DNA of 64,000 bases from Verrucomicrobiales bacterium (GTDB lineage: Bacteria; Verrucomicrobiota; Verrucomicrobiia; Verrucomicrobiales; DEV007): contig JARGNI010000019.1 of NCBI GenBank assembly GCA_029213195.1, positions 41,226-105,225 of the forward strand, written 5' to 3'. The notes beneath the pieces are model-generated. The model was given only the letters and a program-made list of their open reading frames with translations. It made no database searches and was not told the DNA's origin. The stretch's first letter is position 1, and each line of letters opens with the position of its first letter. The position numbers and the translations under genes were made by a program. Below are positions 9,314 through 19,277 of the stretch, piece after piece.

Positions 9314-10036
9314 CTACATTCGTGGAAGAGAATGCCACTCGTGCGGGATGTTCCGCATGAGGAGGGCGTGATCGAACGCGATGCTGCCCTCCGGGAAGAG
9401 AGACCGATCATCGTAAAAGGAAGAGCGGACGTGGCGAATCGAGAGCGGGCTGGCTTTCCATTCGTCAATCCGAAGTTCTAATCCGTCGAGCTCACACGAA
9501 TCCGGACGAGTCGAATATCCGAGACATCCGCCTTCGAAGAATTGGGAGGATTCTTCGAAGGATTCGAAAATGGATCCGGTTGGAAGTGAGTCGGCTTCTT
9601 CGGCAGAAAATTCGAGGAGGAGGGCGCATTCCTTTGGGTGGGAGACGCGAATCGAGATTCCCTGCTCGTCATCCTGGACTTCGAATCTCGAGAGGGAATG
9701 GACCCCGGGAAAAACTCTTCCCCCAGCGAGGGCATTCAATCTGGCATTGGTATCTCGTCGAGGGACGAACACTCCTTCGGAATGTTCTCCGTTCTCGCTC
9801 TCCCACTCCACCGCGATCCGATGGGCCGAGTTTTCGCTGGAAATCCCAAGGGCTGCGGGAAGTCCTTTCGGACGGATTTTTTCCAGTCGGATCAGGCAGA
9901 TGCCGGCAATGGCATGACCTCGATGGAGCTTGGGGCGGAAGGGCGAAGGAAGGATCTTTGCCGCGACCTCGGGATCCACTCGATAGTTCAAAAGAACGCG
10001 GCGGCTGATGATACCTTGAATCGTGGGGATCTTCAT
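9314..10036 (-). CDS. DUF2071-like protein (acetoacetate-decarboxylase-like fold)
   Basis: 240 residues, start chosen at the ATG at 10036 because homologues begin near TIQGIISRRVLLNYRVDPE; the longer frame to 10177 adds only polar sequence and overlaps the next gene. The opening, with RRVLLNYRVDPEVAAKILP followed by LIRLEKIRPKGLP, and the FVPRRDTNARLNALAGGRVF segment fit the DUF2071/acetoacetate-decarboxylase-like superfamily. No enzyme activity is established. Cytoplasmic, no signal peptide. It is divergent from the LamG protein at 10159, with a 122-base gap for both promoters. Confidence 0.7.
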   Translation of the reverse strand: MKIPTIQGIISRRVLLNYRVDPEVAAKILPSPFRPKLHRGHAIAGICLIRLEKIRPKGLPAALGISSENSAHRIAVEWESENGEHSEGVFVPRRDTNARLNALAGGRVFPGVHSLSRFEVQDDEQGISIRVSHPKECALLLEFSAEEADSLPTGSIFESFEESSQFFEGGCLGYSTRPDSCELDGLELRIDEWKASPLSIRHVRSSFYDDRSLFPEGSIAFDHALLMRNIPHEWHSLPRM

Positions 10037-10158
10037 GGAGAGCGCTTCAACTGGCTCAGGGTAGGGGCTACAAGGAGCCGAGGCGAAGCGATTTTTCTGC
10101 AGACGTTTTCGAACACAACAGGGTTGAGTCCTCGACGTTACCCTGTTTGGTGTCGGAA

Positions 10159-13100
10159 ATGAAGAAGCCATATGCACTGGGGCGCTGGATTGGGGGAATT
10201 CTGCCGATTTTTGTCGGTATCCTGGTGCCTGCGAGTGTCTTGGCGTCCGACTGGCGTTCGGCCCTGGCCTCGACTCGCGGGGAAACCGAGATCTGGTGGC
10301 GAGATGGATTTCCCGGCCTCGTGGAAGACGCTCCCTGGCATCAGTGCCTGCTGACGGGAGAGTTTGGAATGGTGTTCGATATGGAGGCGCTATCGATCCT
10401 GCACCTCGGGGCTCTTGCTCCCGAGCGGGATCTCTTTCAGCTTCCTCCGGCCGATTTGTCTCTCCGCTTGCAGGTCGACGAGAAAGTTTACGAAGCCATT
10501 GCCGGCGGTCCTTGGACCAAGCATGGGGGACCCCGATTGGTGGAGTCGGGACGCTATTTTCAACGCGCCGATGTGACGGACCTCGTTTTCAAGGCGGAGG
10601 ATGGTTCTCTCCTGAATGTGGAGTCGAGGCTCGAGTTCTCGGCTTGGGATGACCGGCTCAACTGGCGGTTGTTCGCCCAACCGGGAAACGCTCCGATTCC
10701 GCCGGGAGAGGAAGCGTTCGGGAAGCAAGGGGGAGGCTACGGGCTGACAGGAAACAATCATTTCGAGCTGGGAGCCGAGGAGGTTCCGGATTCCCCGGAG
10801 TTCACCTACTCCTTCTGGGTATTTGTTCCCGAAGATTACCAGGCGACGAAGATTTCTCCTTGGCTGTTTTGCCGGAATCGAAATGAGCTCGCGGATGGGA
10901 ATGTCGGAGTCATGATCGGGGCCAGGGCGCTGCCGCAGGCGAAGATCAACATTGGTGGAGGGCGGGAGAATGCGCACACCGTGAAGAGTTCGCGCCCCCT
11001 GCGAGTCGATGCCTGGAACCATCTCTTGCTCAGCTACGATGGAGAAACATTCCGTAGTTATGTGAATGATAGACTGGAAGGGGAGAAGAAAATCGGTGTT
11101 CCGCGCAAACCGAGTCCAGCCCCGATCGCCTTTGGGCGACGTCAGGACAACAGTGGCACGGGATACTACTTCCGGGGGGTCGTCGATGAGATCCAGTTCG
11201 CGGATCGGGCGATGTCACCTGTTGAGATTCGGAGGGCGCCTGCAGAAGGTCTGGTCGCCAGTCGATCCTTTCGGATCGACGGAGTTTCCTCGGAAGTTCG
11301 CCCTCGGGAGTCTTGGGGCTCTGCTTCGGCGGTCATTGAGTTGGTCCAGGGGGACAAGGCGTGGGAAAAGAAGGCGGCGTGGAAAGCGGGCGACGAAACG
11401 CTCACTGCCGAGATCGCTTTGGATCCAGCTCCGCAAAAGTCGAGCCCGGTTGAACCCAGGATCGAAGTCCGAGCGCGGACGATTGCGGGAGACGAAGAGC
11501 GTCCTGTGGTATTTGATCCCGCAGTGGGCTGGCATCGGATCAATCTCGACGGAGTGGTGCCGCAGCCTCCGGAAGCAAACGGAGAGTTGGGTTCCAACGA
11601 CGGAATGGAGAGGGTCTGGGTCGACCTCGAGAACCCCACCGAGGAACTTGCCGTAGCGCGTCTCCTCCTGGAAAAGACCGCCGGCGGAATTCGACACCGG
11701 ATCGGTTCACCCATCACGGGAGTCTCTGCCGTGCTGCGGGACGACAGGGGTTTTCCGACTGGGATTCCGATTCAGCTCAGCAAGAACTGGCACAACGATC
11801 AAGGTGCCGGGGAGTATGCGGGGCTATGGTTTCATGGAGTCACCCAGATTCCCTTGCCGGCAAAATCGAGTCTCCGGTTGGAGCTCTCGATCGTCTACGG
11901 ACACTGGGGCGGACTTCCCGCCGTATCGCATGCTCAGCTTTCCCTGATCGGATGGGGGAGCAACCAGCGTTGGGATCAAAGTGCACTCGGGTCATGGGGA
12001 GAGAGTATTTGTTTCGAACCGGATCAAATCCAGGGGAAGGCCACAGTGACCGATGTGCGACCCCTCATGGTGACGCCGATGAGTGGGAATGGGCAGTGGA
12101 GCTGGACTCACAATGTCGGGGGAGCAGATTTCTTCCGTCTCTATGATGCGGCTGGGGAGCGCCAGTATCATCGCGCGATGCGGACGAGGTATGTTCGTCA
12201 GGGGCCATGTCTGACCGAGGTGACTTATTCGGGTCGAATCCGAAAAGGCATGGAGCATTCGATCACGGTGGGATTGGGGCGGACCGATGACCTCGTTCGG
12301 GGAACGTATCGAATTCGCCTCGATGTTGCCGAGAAGGTCGACTTTTCCCGGTTCGTTCTCTTCCAGGTCGGAGCAGACTCCTACAACAAGACACGAGAGC
12401 GTCTTTTTGCGATCGGAGACGACGCAGGGTTGGCCGAAGAATGGGAGACGGCAAAGGACGGGGTCGGAAACCTGGGGGCAGTTCGCGTTTTGAATCCAAA
12501 AGGAGGCTGGGTCTCCCTCCATGACGCCTCCAATCCGAACCCGGACGAGAAGGGTGCCTGGGCCAATCGAGGCATCGTGATTCGCCAGTGGAAGGCGAGG
12601 TTGGGAGGCAAAGAGGTATCACCTCACGTGGTCGAGCATCGTTCGGATTCTTCCTGGTCGAAAGGATCCACCTTCGATGTCGTCCCTCCTCCCGGCGTGA
12701 AGACTCTGCAACCAGGCGATTTTGTCGAGGCCGTGGTCGAACATCTTGTGATCCCTCAATCGGCAGAGGATTACTACGGCTCGAATGAAGCGTTGCGGTC
12801 CGCCTTGTCGGATCATGGCAACACCTGGAAGATGGTTCATCGAGAGGCGACCGGGAATACACGGCGGGTGAGTATGAAAAAAGGGAAGCTAGTTCATCGG
12901 TTTCCCGACGTCCGAATCGCCACGGAAGATAGTGCCGCTGAATTCAAAATCGAGGGTGGCGTGGGATATGTCCCAGTGATGCTGACCGGATTGAGTCGTC
13001 CCGACCGATTCGAGTTCCTCCTCGATGGGGAGATATTCGATCAGTCCCAGCATGGAAATGATTTTTGGCAGGCTGACTTCGATCCTGACACGGCCACGTG

Positions 13101-13167
13101 GAGCCTGACTTTCAATATTCCTGGCGGAGCCAAAGAGCAGATCGTCGAGTTTCGTCCGAGAGATTAG
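10159..13167 (+). CDS. Large secreted LamG-domain protein of unknown function
   Basis: 1002 residues. The ATG at 10159 directly opens a signal peptide (KKPYALGRW then a hydrophobic stretch IGGILPIFVGILVPASVLA); an ATG at 10147 adds four residues. Residues about 193-353 look like a LamG/concanavalin-A-type beta-sandwich: FTYSFWVFVPEDY, the WNHLLLSYDGE core, YVNDRLEG, and GVVDEIQFADRAM near the end. The rest, about 380-1000, has beta-rich repeats with WHNDQGAGEYAGLWFHGVTQ and RYVRQGPCLTEVTYSGR and resembles no enzyme I can name; similar large proteins accompany sugar-degrading loci in PVC bacteria. It lies 98 bases upstream of the giant ThuA fusion on the same strand. Confidence 0.75.
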   Translation: MKKPYALGRWIGGILPIFVGILVPASVLASDWRSALASTRGETEIWWRDGFPGLVEDAPWHQCLLTGEFGMVFDMEALSILHLGALAPERDLFQLPPADLSLRLQVDEKVYEAIAGGPWTKHGGPRLVESGRYFQRADVTDLVFKAEDGSLLNVESRLEFSAWDDRLNWRLFAQPGNAPIPPGEEAFGKQGGGYGLTGNNHFELGAEEVPDSPEFTYSFWVFVPEDYQATKISPWLFCRNRNELADGNVGVMIGARALPQAKINIGGGRENAHTVKSSRPLRVDAWNHLLLSYDGETFRSYVNDRLEGEKKIGVPRKPSPAPIAFGRRQDNSGTGYYFRGVVDEIQFADRAMSPVEIRRAPAEGLVASRSFRIDGVSSEVRPRESWGSASAVIELVQGDKAWEKKAAWKAGDETLTAEIALDPAPQKSSPVEPRIEVRARTIAGDEERPVVFDPAVGWHRINLDGVVPQPPEANGELGSNDGMERVWVDLENPTEELAVARLLLEKTAGGIRHRIGSPITGVSAVLRDDRGFPTGIPIQLSKNWHNDQGAGEYAGLWFHGVTQIPLPAKSSLRLELSIVYGHWGGLPAVSHAQLSLIGWGSNQRWDQSALGSWGESICFEPDQIQGKATVTDVRPLMVTPMSGNGQWSWTHNVGGADFFRLYDAAGERQYHRAMRTRYVRQGPCLTEVTYSGRIRKGMEHSITVGLGRTDDLVRGTYRIRLDVAEKVDFSRFVLFQVGADSYNKTRERLFAIGDDAGLAEEWETAKDGVGNLGAVRVLNPKGGWVSLHDASNPNPDEKGAWANRGIVIRQWKARLGGKEVSPHVVEHRSDSSWSKGSTFDVVPPPGVKTLQPGDFVEAVVEHLVIPQSAEDYYGSNEALRSALSDHGNTWKMVHREATGNTRRVSMKKGKLVHRFPDVRIATEDSAAEFKIEGGVGYVPVMLTGLSRPDRFEFLLDGEIFDQSQHGNDFWQADFDPDTATWSLTFNIPGGAKEQIVEFRPRD

Positions 13168-13265
13168 AAATCCGCGCTATTCGTCCCGATGGAGTTCGGG
13201 AAAGTCCGGATATTCGTATCGAGAATGAGGTGGATTCCAGCCGAGGACTCCGGTATATCCTCCGC

Positions 13266-16200
13266 ATGTGTTTTCGAAATGATCTTCTCCTGAAGTGCGC
13301 TCGTGTGGCCGTTCTTTGTCTGTTTGCTGCGGGTCCGATCGCGGAAGCGGCGGAGCCCACGAAGATTCTCTTTCTCGCAGGGCCTCGCAGTCATGCCTCG
13401 GGGGATCACGAGTTCAACGCCGGTTGTCTCCTTCTCGCCAAGGCGCTCAACGAGCAGAGCGGACTCGATGTCGAAGCGACGGTGATCAAGGGATGGCCCG
13501 AGGACGAGAGCGTTTTCGATGGCGTCGATGCCGTCATCATCTACTCGGACAGTACCAAGGTGGTCGGCAAAGGCTGGGAGAAAACCAATGAACTCGCCGC
13601 GGAAGGGGTCGGGTTGATGTTCATGCACTACGCGGTCCATCCGAACAAGGAACAGGGAGAGAAATATTTTCAGCCGTGGATCGGCGGAGCTTTCGAGACC
13701 GGCTATTCGGTGAATCCTCATTGGGTCGCAGATCTCAAGACCCTGCCCGATCATCCCATTTCGAATGGCGTGACCGATCTCGTCCGAGCCTATGACGAGT
13801 TCTACTATTCGATGCGTTTTCGTGAGGATCGCGGAGAGGTGCTCGACCTCGTCACTGCGGTTCCGACCAAGGAACGGCTCAAGCGAATCATCAATCTCTG
13901 GAACGAGAATGGCATCAATGGGCTGAACAAACCGCAGACGCTGATGTGGGGAGTGGAGCGCGAAGACGGAGGTCGTGGCGTCGGTTTCACCGGAGGCCAC
14001 TATCACCGCAACTGGGCAATCGATGGATTTCGCAAGATCGCGCTCAATGCCATCGTCTGGGTCGCGGGAATGGAAGTTCCGGAAGGGGGCGTGAAATCCA
14101 AACCCGTCACCGAGGATGAGATCAACGAAAACCTCGACGATTACGGGAAGCCGAATCCACGAATCAAGCTGCCCAATGTCGAGGAGCAGATGGCCCTGCC
14201 TCCCGCTCCGTTTGTGGGAGTCGAGGAGCTCAAAAAGCGGGAAGAGGAAAAGAAAAAGCGCGATGCGCAGAGGAAGAAGAAAGCCAAGCAGGCGGCGGCT
14301 CCTGCCGGGAAGCCGGGCGAGATCAAGGATGCGATCTACGAAAGCCCGGTTCTCCGTAGCGGAGCGAAAGAGCGAGTCGCCAAGTTCGATGTGAAGCTCG
14401 ACGGATCGAAGGATCTCTTCCTCGTGGTCTCTGACGAGGGCGATCGATCTCATGACTGGGCCAACTGGATCGATACGAAAGTTCGATTCGAAGACGGGTC
14501 GGAGATATCCCTCACCAAACTGGATTGGGCCTCGGCCCGTTCACTGGGTGAAACGAGAAAATCGAAGAACTATGGAAACGGGGACCTCAAGGTGGCTGGG
14601 AAAGTCTTCGAGGATGGAATCGGAACCCACGCGCCATCGGTCATTCACTTCCAGCTTCCCAAGCCCGCCGCCGGCATCCAGGGCATGGTGGCTCTCGATG
14701 ATGGAGGGGCGATCCGGGGAGGGAAATCCACTCCGGCTGAAGTTCGGTTTCGCATCTTCACCAAGACGCCTCCTGCCGTCGCATCGACATCAAACAAAAC
14801 CTCGAACTTCGACCCTGAGAGTCTCGAGCCCCAGCTCGTTCCCGCGGAGAAGTTGATCGTTCCCGATGACCTCGAGGTCACAGTCTGGGCGACCAGTCCG
14901 ATGCTCTTCAATCCGACCAACATGGACAGCGATGCCCAGGGGCGGATCTGGGTGACCGAAGGAGTCAACTATCGCCGAAACAAGGGGCGACGTCCGGAGG
15001 GTGATCGAGTCATCGTGCTCGAAGATACGGACCAGGATGGGAAGGCAGACAAGGAGCATACCTTTGTCCAGGATCCCGAACTCGAAGCCCCTCTCGGGAT
15101 TGCGGTGATGGACAACAAGATCCTCGTTTCGCAACCGCCCAGCCTGATCGTCTACACCGATGTGGATCGAAATCTCCGGTTCGATCCGAAGGTCGACAAG
15201 CGCGAGGAACTTCTCACGGGTTTCAACGGACGTCAGCATGATCACAGTCTCCACGCGGTCACGGCTGGTCCGGACGGAAAGTGGTATATCAACCAGGGGA
15301 ACTGCGGTGCGAAATTCACCGATGGTGATGGAAGAACGTTTTCCATCGGAGGTCCCTACCAGGGTGGGGGAGGAACCTTCTATCACAACAACTACGATCT
15401 CGGCGGCGTCCGCAGCGATGATGGTCGGATCTGGACGGGTGGTTTTGCAGCGCGGATGAATCGCGATGCGACCGGACTTACGATCATCGGTCATGGGTTT
15501 CGCAATTCCTACGAGCACACCGTGACGTCCCTCGGCGATGTCTTTCAGAATGACAACGACGATCCTCCTGCGTGCCGTGTCAGCTGGATGATGGAGGGCG
15601 CCTTCTTCGGATTCTTTTCACGGGACGGAAAGCGAACCTGGCAGGCCGATCAACGTCCCGGACAGTCGGTGCCCGAAGCCCACTGGAGGCAGGACTCTCC
15701 CGGGACGACTCCTCCGGGCGATGTCTATGGAAGCGGTTCCCCGACTGGGGTCGCCTACTATGAGAACGGTGCTCTTCCCGAGAAATACAACGGCCTGCTC
15801 CTGAGTTGTGAAGCGCGTGGGCAGGTGATTTTTGGTTACCACCCCGCTCCCGAAGGTTCCGGATTTTCCCTGGAGCGATTCGATTTTCTCAAGGCGAGTT
15901 CCGGAACGCTCTTTCGACCGTCCGATGTTCTCGTTGGCGCTGATGGAGCTCTCTATGTCAGTGACTGGTTTGATCCGGGAGTGGGCGGTCACGCCGATCG
16001 CGACAAGAGCACCTCGGGAACGATCTATCGTGTCGCTCCAAAAGGATTCCGTCCACCGAAGAGCTACGCGACCGATCCGGTCAGCCTGCTCAGCAGTCCT
16101 TCTCCCAATGTCAGGGATGCAGGATGGGTCGCCCTCCGCGAAAAGGGTGCCGACATGATTCCCGATCTCGAGCCTCTCCTCGAACATGAGAATCGCTACC

Positions 16201-17351
16201 TCCAGGCCCGGGCCATCTGGCTTCTTCCCTTTGCCGGTGAGGCAGGAGTGGAAAGAGTGCTCAAGATGCTGGAATCCGAGGAAGAGGCCGATCGGCTCCT
16301 CGCCTTTCGGGTGCTCCGAAATGCCGAGTATGCTTTCTCGGAAAAAGAGCGAAATCAACTCGCGAACGATCCCTCGGAATCCGTGCGCCGTGAGCTCGCG
16401 GTTTCGCTTCGCTACGAGGAGCCGGAGAAGAAGGTTTCCCTGGTCGTGACTCTCCTCAAACAGTTGCCGGAAGGAGACCGATTCTATCTCGAAGCCTGTG
16501 GGATGGCAGCGGAAGGAGCCGAAGAGGCGGTCTGGGCAGAACTCGAGAAGGTCGGTGGCGCGAAAGAGGCCGGCGATTGGGCTGACGCCTTTGCGTGGGT
16601 CACGTGGCGTCTGCAACCCAAGGCAGCGATCCCCGCCCTCGTCGAACGTGCCAACGACGACTCCCTGACCAACGAACAACAAAAGCTGGCTCTCGACACG
16701 CTCGCCTACACCAGGCAAATGGGGGCGGCCGAGGCAATGGCCGATCTCGCCGAGGGAGGTAACGAAGAGGCCCGGCGGTGGCTGCTTGCCCGCGCCTGGG
16801 GCGAATGGGAGGAGTTCGGCGCCAAAGAGAAACTCAAGGAACTCGGAATTTATGATCCGGAGAACGTGGTCGTCCAGGCCGCTGCGATGCCGAGATACAA
16901 CAAGCCTTCGAGCCTCCCTCCGATGAAGGAGATTCTCTCGCTGAAGGGGGATCCCAAGAACGGGCAGCTGCTCTCTGCTCGATGCTATGCCTGTCACCAG
17001 ATCGAAGGCAATGGGATTGCCTACGGGCCGGACCTACGAAGTTGGGTATCGAACCAGGGGATGGAGGCCTTTCTCCGGGCGGTGATCGATCCTTCCGCAG
17101 AGATCGCTCATGGGTTCAACGGAACCTCGGTCAAACTGAAAGGCGACGCGGGTTATATTCATGGGTTGGCGATCAGCCGACAGGACCCGGTCATCATTCA
17201 GTCGATGGGAGGATTGACCCAGATCATTCCCAAATCGAAGACGGAGAAGGTCTCCAACTACCGAAGCTCCCTGATGCTGTCTGCCGACCAGTTGGGGCTG
17301 ACCGCCCAGGACCTGGCAGACCTGGGTGCCTACCTGGAGACGGTGAAGTGA
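13266..17351 (+). CDS. Giant ThuA-NPCBM-propeller-HEAT-cytochrome c protein (PVC-type haem-binding)
   Basis: 1361 residues. The ATG at 13266 opens a signal peptide (LKCARVAVLCLFAAGPIAEA); the frame extends to 13098 but that part overlaps the previous gene. Domains in order: ThuA (about 32-265, ILFLAGPRSHASGDHEF at the start), a Lys/Glu-rich linker (about 320-350), an NPCBM-like beta-sandwich (about 372-500, with the DGIGTHAPSVIHF hallmark), a sorbosone-dehydrogenase-like beta-propeller of the PVC type (about 528-930, WVTEGVNYRR and DTDQDGKAD), HEAT-like helices (about 940-1190), and a C-terminal cytochrome c with CYACH at 1240-1244. It probably oxidises a sugar in the periplasm and hands electrons to its own haem. 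Joining ThuA to the PVC haem module in one chain is the striking point. Confidence 0.88.
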   Translation: MCFRNDLLLKCARVAVLCLFAAGPIAEAAEPTKILFLAGPRSHASGDHEFNAGCLLLAKALNEQSGLDVEATVIKGWPEDESVFDGVDAVIIYSDSTKVVGKGWEKTNELAAEGVGLMFMHYAVHPNKEQGEKYFQPWIGGAFETGYSVNPHWVADLKTLPDHPISNGVTDLVRAYDEFYYSMRFREDRGEVLDLVTAVPTKERLKRIINLWNENGINGLNKPQTLMWGVEREDGGRGVGFTGGHYHRNWAIDGFRKIALNAIVWVAGMEVPEGGVKSKPVTEDEINENLDDYGKPNPRIKLPNVEEQMALPPAPFVGVEELKKREEEKKKRDAQRKKKAKQAAAPAGKPGEIKDAIYESPVLRSGAKERVAKFDVKLDGSKDLFLVVSDEGDRSHDWANWIDTKVRFEDGSEISLTKLDWASARSLGETRKSKNYGNGDLKVAGKVFEDGIGTHAPSVIHFQLPKPAAGIQGMVALDDGGAIRGGKSTPAEVRFRIFTKTPPAVASTSNKTSNFDPESLEPQLVPAEKLIVPDDLEVTVWATSPMLFNPTNMDSDAQGRIWVTEGVNYRRNKGRRPEGDRVIVLEDTDQDGKADKEHTFVQDPELEAPLGIAVMDNKILVSQPPSLIVYTDVDRNLRFDPKVDKREELLTGFNGRQHDHSLHAVTAGPDGKWYINQGNCGAKFTDGDGRTFSIGGPYQGGGGTFYHNNYDLGGVRSDDGRIWTGGFAARMNRDATGLTIIGHGFRNSYEHTVTSLGDVFQNDNDDPPACRVSWMMEGAFFGFFSRDGKRTWQADQRPGQSVPEAHWRQDSPGTTPPGDVYGSGSPTGVAYYENGALPEKYNGLLLSCEARGQVIFGYHPAPEGSGFSLERFDFLKASSGTLFRPSDVLVGADGALYVSDWFDPGVGGHADRDKSTSGTIYRVAPKGFRPPKSYATDPVSLLSSPSPNVRDAGWVALREKGADMIPDLEPLLEHENRYLQARAIWLLPFAGEAGVERVLKMLESEEEADRLLAFRVLRNAEYAFSEKERNQLANDPSESVRRELAVSLRYEEPEKKVSLVVTLLKQLPEGDRFYLEACGMAAEGAEEAVWAELEKVGGAKEAGDWADAFAWVTWRLQPKAAIPALVERANDDSLTNEQQKLALDTLAYTRQMGAAEAMADLAEGGNEEARRWLLARAWGEWEEFGAKEKLKELGIYDPENVVVQAAAMPRYNKPSSLPPMKEILSLKGDPKNGQLLSARCYACHQIEGNGIAYGPDLRSWVSNQGMEAFLRAVIDPSAEIAHGFNGTSVKLKGDAGYIHGLAISRQDPVIIQSMGGLTQIIPKSKTEKVSNYRSSLMLSADQLGLTAQDLADLGAYLETVK

Positions 17352-17384
17352 AGGCAGTGAAGGCAGTGAAGCGGTTCGCTGGAA

Positions 17385-18365
17385 TCACTCCTTGTCGTTT
17401 TCCTTCAGCCATGCCTGGCGGGCTGCGAGGTTGACGTGGAGCTTTTCGAGATCGGCGCGCTCTTTGTTGAGCTCGGAATACTTGCGGAAGATGGAAAAGA
17501 AGTCTTCGCGCAGGTCGCCCAGCATATCGCGAATCAGGAGTTCGGTGTTGTGAGCGGAATTCTGTGAGACCTCCTTACCCTTTGCCGGAGGCTTCTCGAG
17601 GAATTCCTTGGCCTGGTTTTGCCGGAGTTCGATGAGGGCCTCGTTGGATACCACGTCCGACTCGTAGAGTTCCCGTTCAGCAGGAGTGATTGAGGTTCCT
17701 TTCAGCTTCTCTGCCAGGTAGGCGTTCCGCTGCTTGAGGTGTTCGATGCTCTCTTCGAGACCTTCGAGGAATTTCTTCTGCATCGAATCCGTCTGCTTGG
17801 AGTCGCGACGATTCTGCTTCCATTCCTCGCTGATCTTCTGGTTTTGATAGGTCATCCAGCCCCATGAATAGGTGTCGGTGACCACGTATTTCTCAAGGTC
17901 TTTGGGTTCGGGGAAAGAGGCCGCAATTTTTTCGATCTGCTCCACCCGTTTCTCGATGCGTTCATTGAAACGCTTCAGGTCTGCATTGAGGGTTTCCCGA
18001 GGAATCGCAGTCTCCTCCTTGCGGAGTTGTTCCCGAATGCCATTTCGCTGGGTCTCGTAGAATTCGATGGTCTTCCGGAGCCGTGAAACGATATCTCCCT
18101 TCAACTTTGCCACTCTCAATTTCGAGTCCTTGGAGTCGCGAATCGAACTGACCATCGTGACGATGTCTGCGATCCCTTTCTCGACCCGGCCATCGATCGT
18201 GCGGATGTCATCGGCGAGATGTTCGAGTCGCTGTTCTCTCTGCTCGATGTGCTGCTCGAGCGTCACGACGGATTGTATTCTTTCCTCCATCGTCATATCG
18301 ACAGCCGAGACGTAAGGGGAGAGCAAGAGAGCGAAAAGACTGCTGAAAACTGCGGATGGTTTCAT
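17385..18365 (-). CDS. Secreted coiled-coil protein of unknown function
   Basis: 326 residues from ATG 18365 (a second ATG at 18377 adds four residues). A signal peptide (PSAVFSSLFALLLSPYVSA) precedes an almost wholly helical, charged protein with long coiled-coil stretches (residues about 25-130 and 180-310), for example RIEKRVEQIEKIAASF. No family is recognised. It converges with the giant ThuA protein and is divergent from the secreted protein at 18520, with a 154-base gap that would hold promoters. A structural or envelope-tethering role is guesswork. No cysteine pair or catalytic motif was seen. Confidence 0.65.
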   Translation of the reverse strand: MKPSAVFSSLFALLLSPYVSAVDMTMEERIQSVVTLEQHIEQREQRLEHLADDIRTIDGRVEKGIADIVTMVSSIRDSKDSKLRVAKLKGDIVSRLRKTIEFYETQRNGIREQLRKEETAIPRETLNADLKRFNERIEKRVEQIEKIAASFPEPKDLEKYVVTDTYSWGWMTYQNQKISEEWKQNRRDSKQTDSMQKKFLEGLEESIEHLKQRNAYLAEKLKGTSITPAERELYESDVVSNEALIELRQNQAKEFLEKPPAKGKEVSQNSAHNTELLIRDMLGDLREDFFSIFRKYSELNKERADLEKLHVNLAARQAWLKENDKE

Positions 18366-18519
18366 ACCGGAAGGCATACCGCGAACGGAGAAAGTTGAAA
18401 AGCGAAATCCGTGCCGGAAATCTGCTTTCGTCTGGAAGCCAAAGGTGGCGAAAACGCTTCGTTCCGAGGAATGATTTGTCCATCGTTCGTCAATAACTTA
18501 AGGTCTCGGGTAACCTGTC

Positions 18520-19248
18520 ATGGCAAAATTGATTCAATCCTTATTGGTGACGCTCCTTCTCGGAGTCTCAGTTTCGGAGAGCTTTTCTCAATCGGCCACT
18601 TCGAGTAAGGATCCTGCGCAGTGGGCGCTGATCTATTCGAAAAACCTGGAGAAAAATCGCGAGCAACTCACGAAATACACCTGGCAGTTTAAAGTCCAGG
18701 TTATGGAAGGGAGCGAGTTGCTCTACATCGATCTCCTCGAAGCGACCCGGGACGCCAACGGCAAGTTGATCACGAAGCGGCTCGAACAGGATATGAAAAT
18801 CAAGGAGCGTCACGGACTCCTCAGTCGAGCGGGGCAGGAGAAGCGACTGGCCGAGATCGAGGAAAAGATCGAGTTCATCAAGGGCGTCCTCCAGAGTTAT
18901 ATCTACATGTCCCGTGGTGAGGTGGTGGACTTCTTCGACAATGCCGAGGTTACGGAAGCCGTGGGCTACAACAATGCGCTCAAGGTCGATGGGGAAGACG
19001 TTCTGAAAGAAGGCGACTACATCACCCTCTTCGGTGACAAGGGGACAGCGCGTCCTCTTTTCCTCACTTTCAGCGTGCCCTTCAACGACAAGTTGGGGGT
19101 GGATGGGTCGATTGAGTTTCGCAATCTCCGTAACAGCAACCTTTTCTATGGCGCGCAGATCACGGCGAACTTCGTGGAATTGAAGCGGCCGGGGAAGGCA
19201 AAAATCATCAGCCTCGAGGTCGAGAGTTTCGACTACCAGAAGAAGTAG
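18520..19248 (+). CDS. Secreted protein of unknown function
   Basis: 242 residues with a signal peptide (AKLIQSLLVTLLLGVSVSESFS). The mature part starts with a helical segment (residues about 28-60, KNLEKNREQLTKYTWQFKVQ) and continues with beta strands; YTWQFKVQVMEGSELLYIDLLE recalls the opening strands of outer-membrane-lipoprotein-sorting-like or similar saddle folds, but this is not enough for a call. The end has IEFRNLRNSNLFYGAQITANF. It is followed by a second secreted protein 29 bases downstream and is probably co-transcribed with it. Confidence 0.65.
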   Translation: MAKLIQSLLVTLLLGVSVSESFSQSATSSKDPAQWALIYSKNLEKNREQLTKYTWQFKVQVMEGSELLYIDLLEATRDANGKLITKRLEQDMKIKERHGLLSRAGQEKRLAEIEEKIEFIKGVLQSYIYMSRGEVVDFFDNAEVTEAVGYNNALKVDGEDVLKEGDYITLFGDKGTARPLFLTFSVPFNDKLGVDGSIEFRNLRNSNLFYGAQITANFVELKRPGKAKIISLEVESFDYQKK

Positions 19249-19277
19249 TCGAGTTTCCGAGTTCGGATCCAGTTGAG

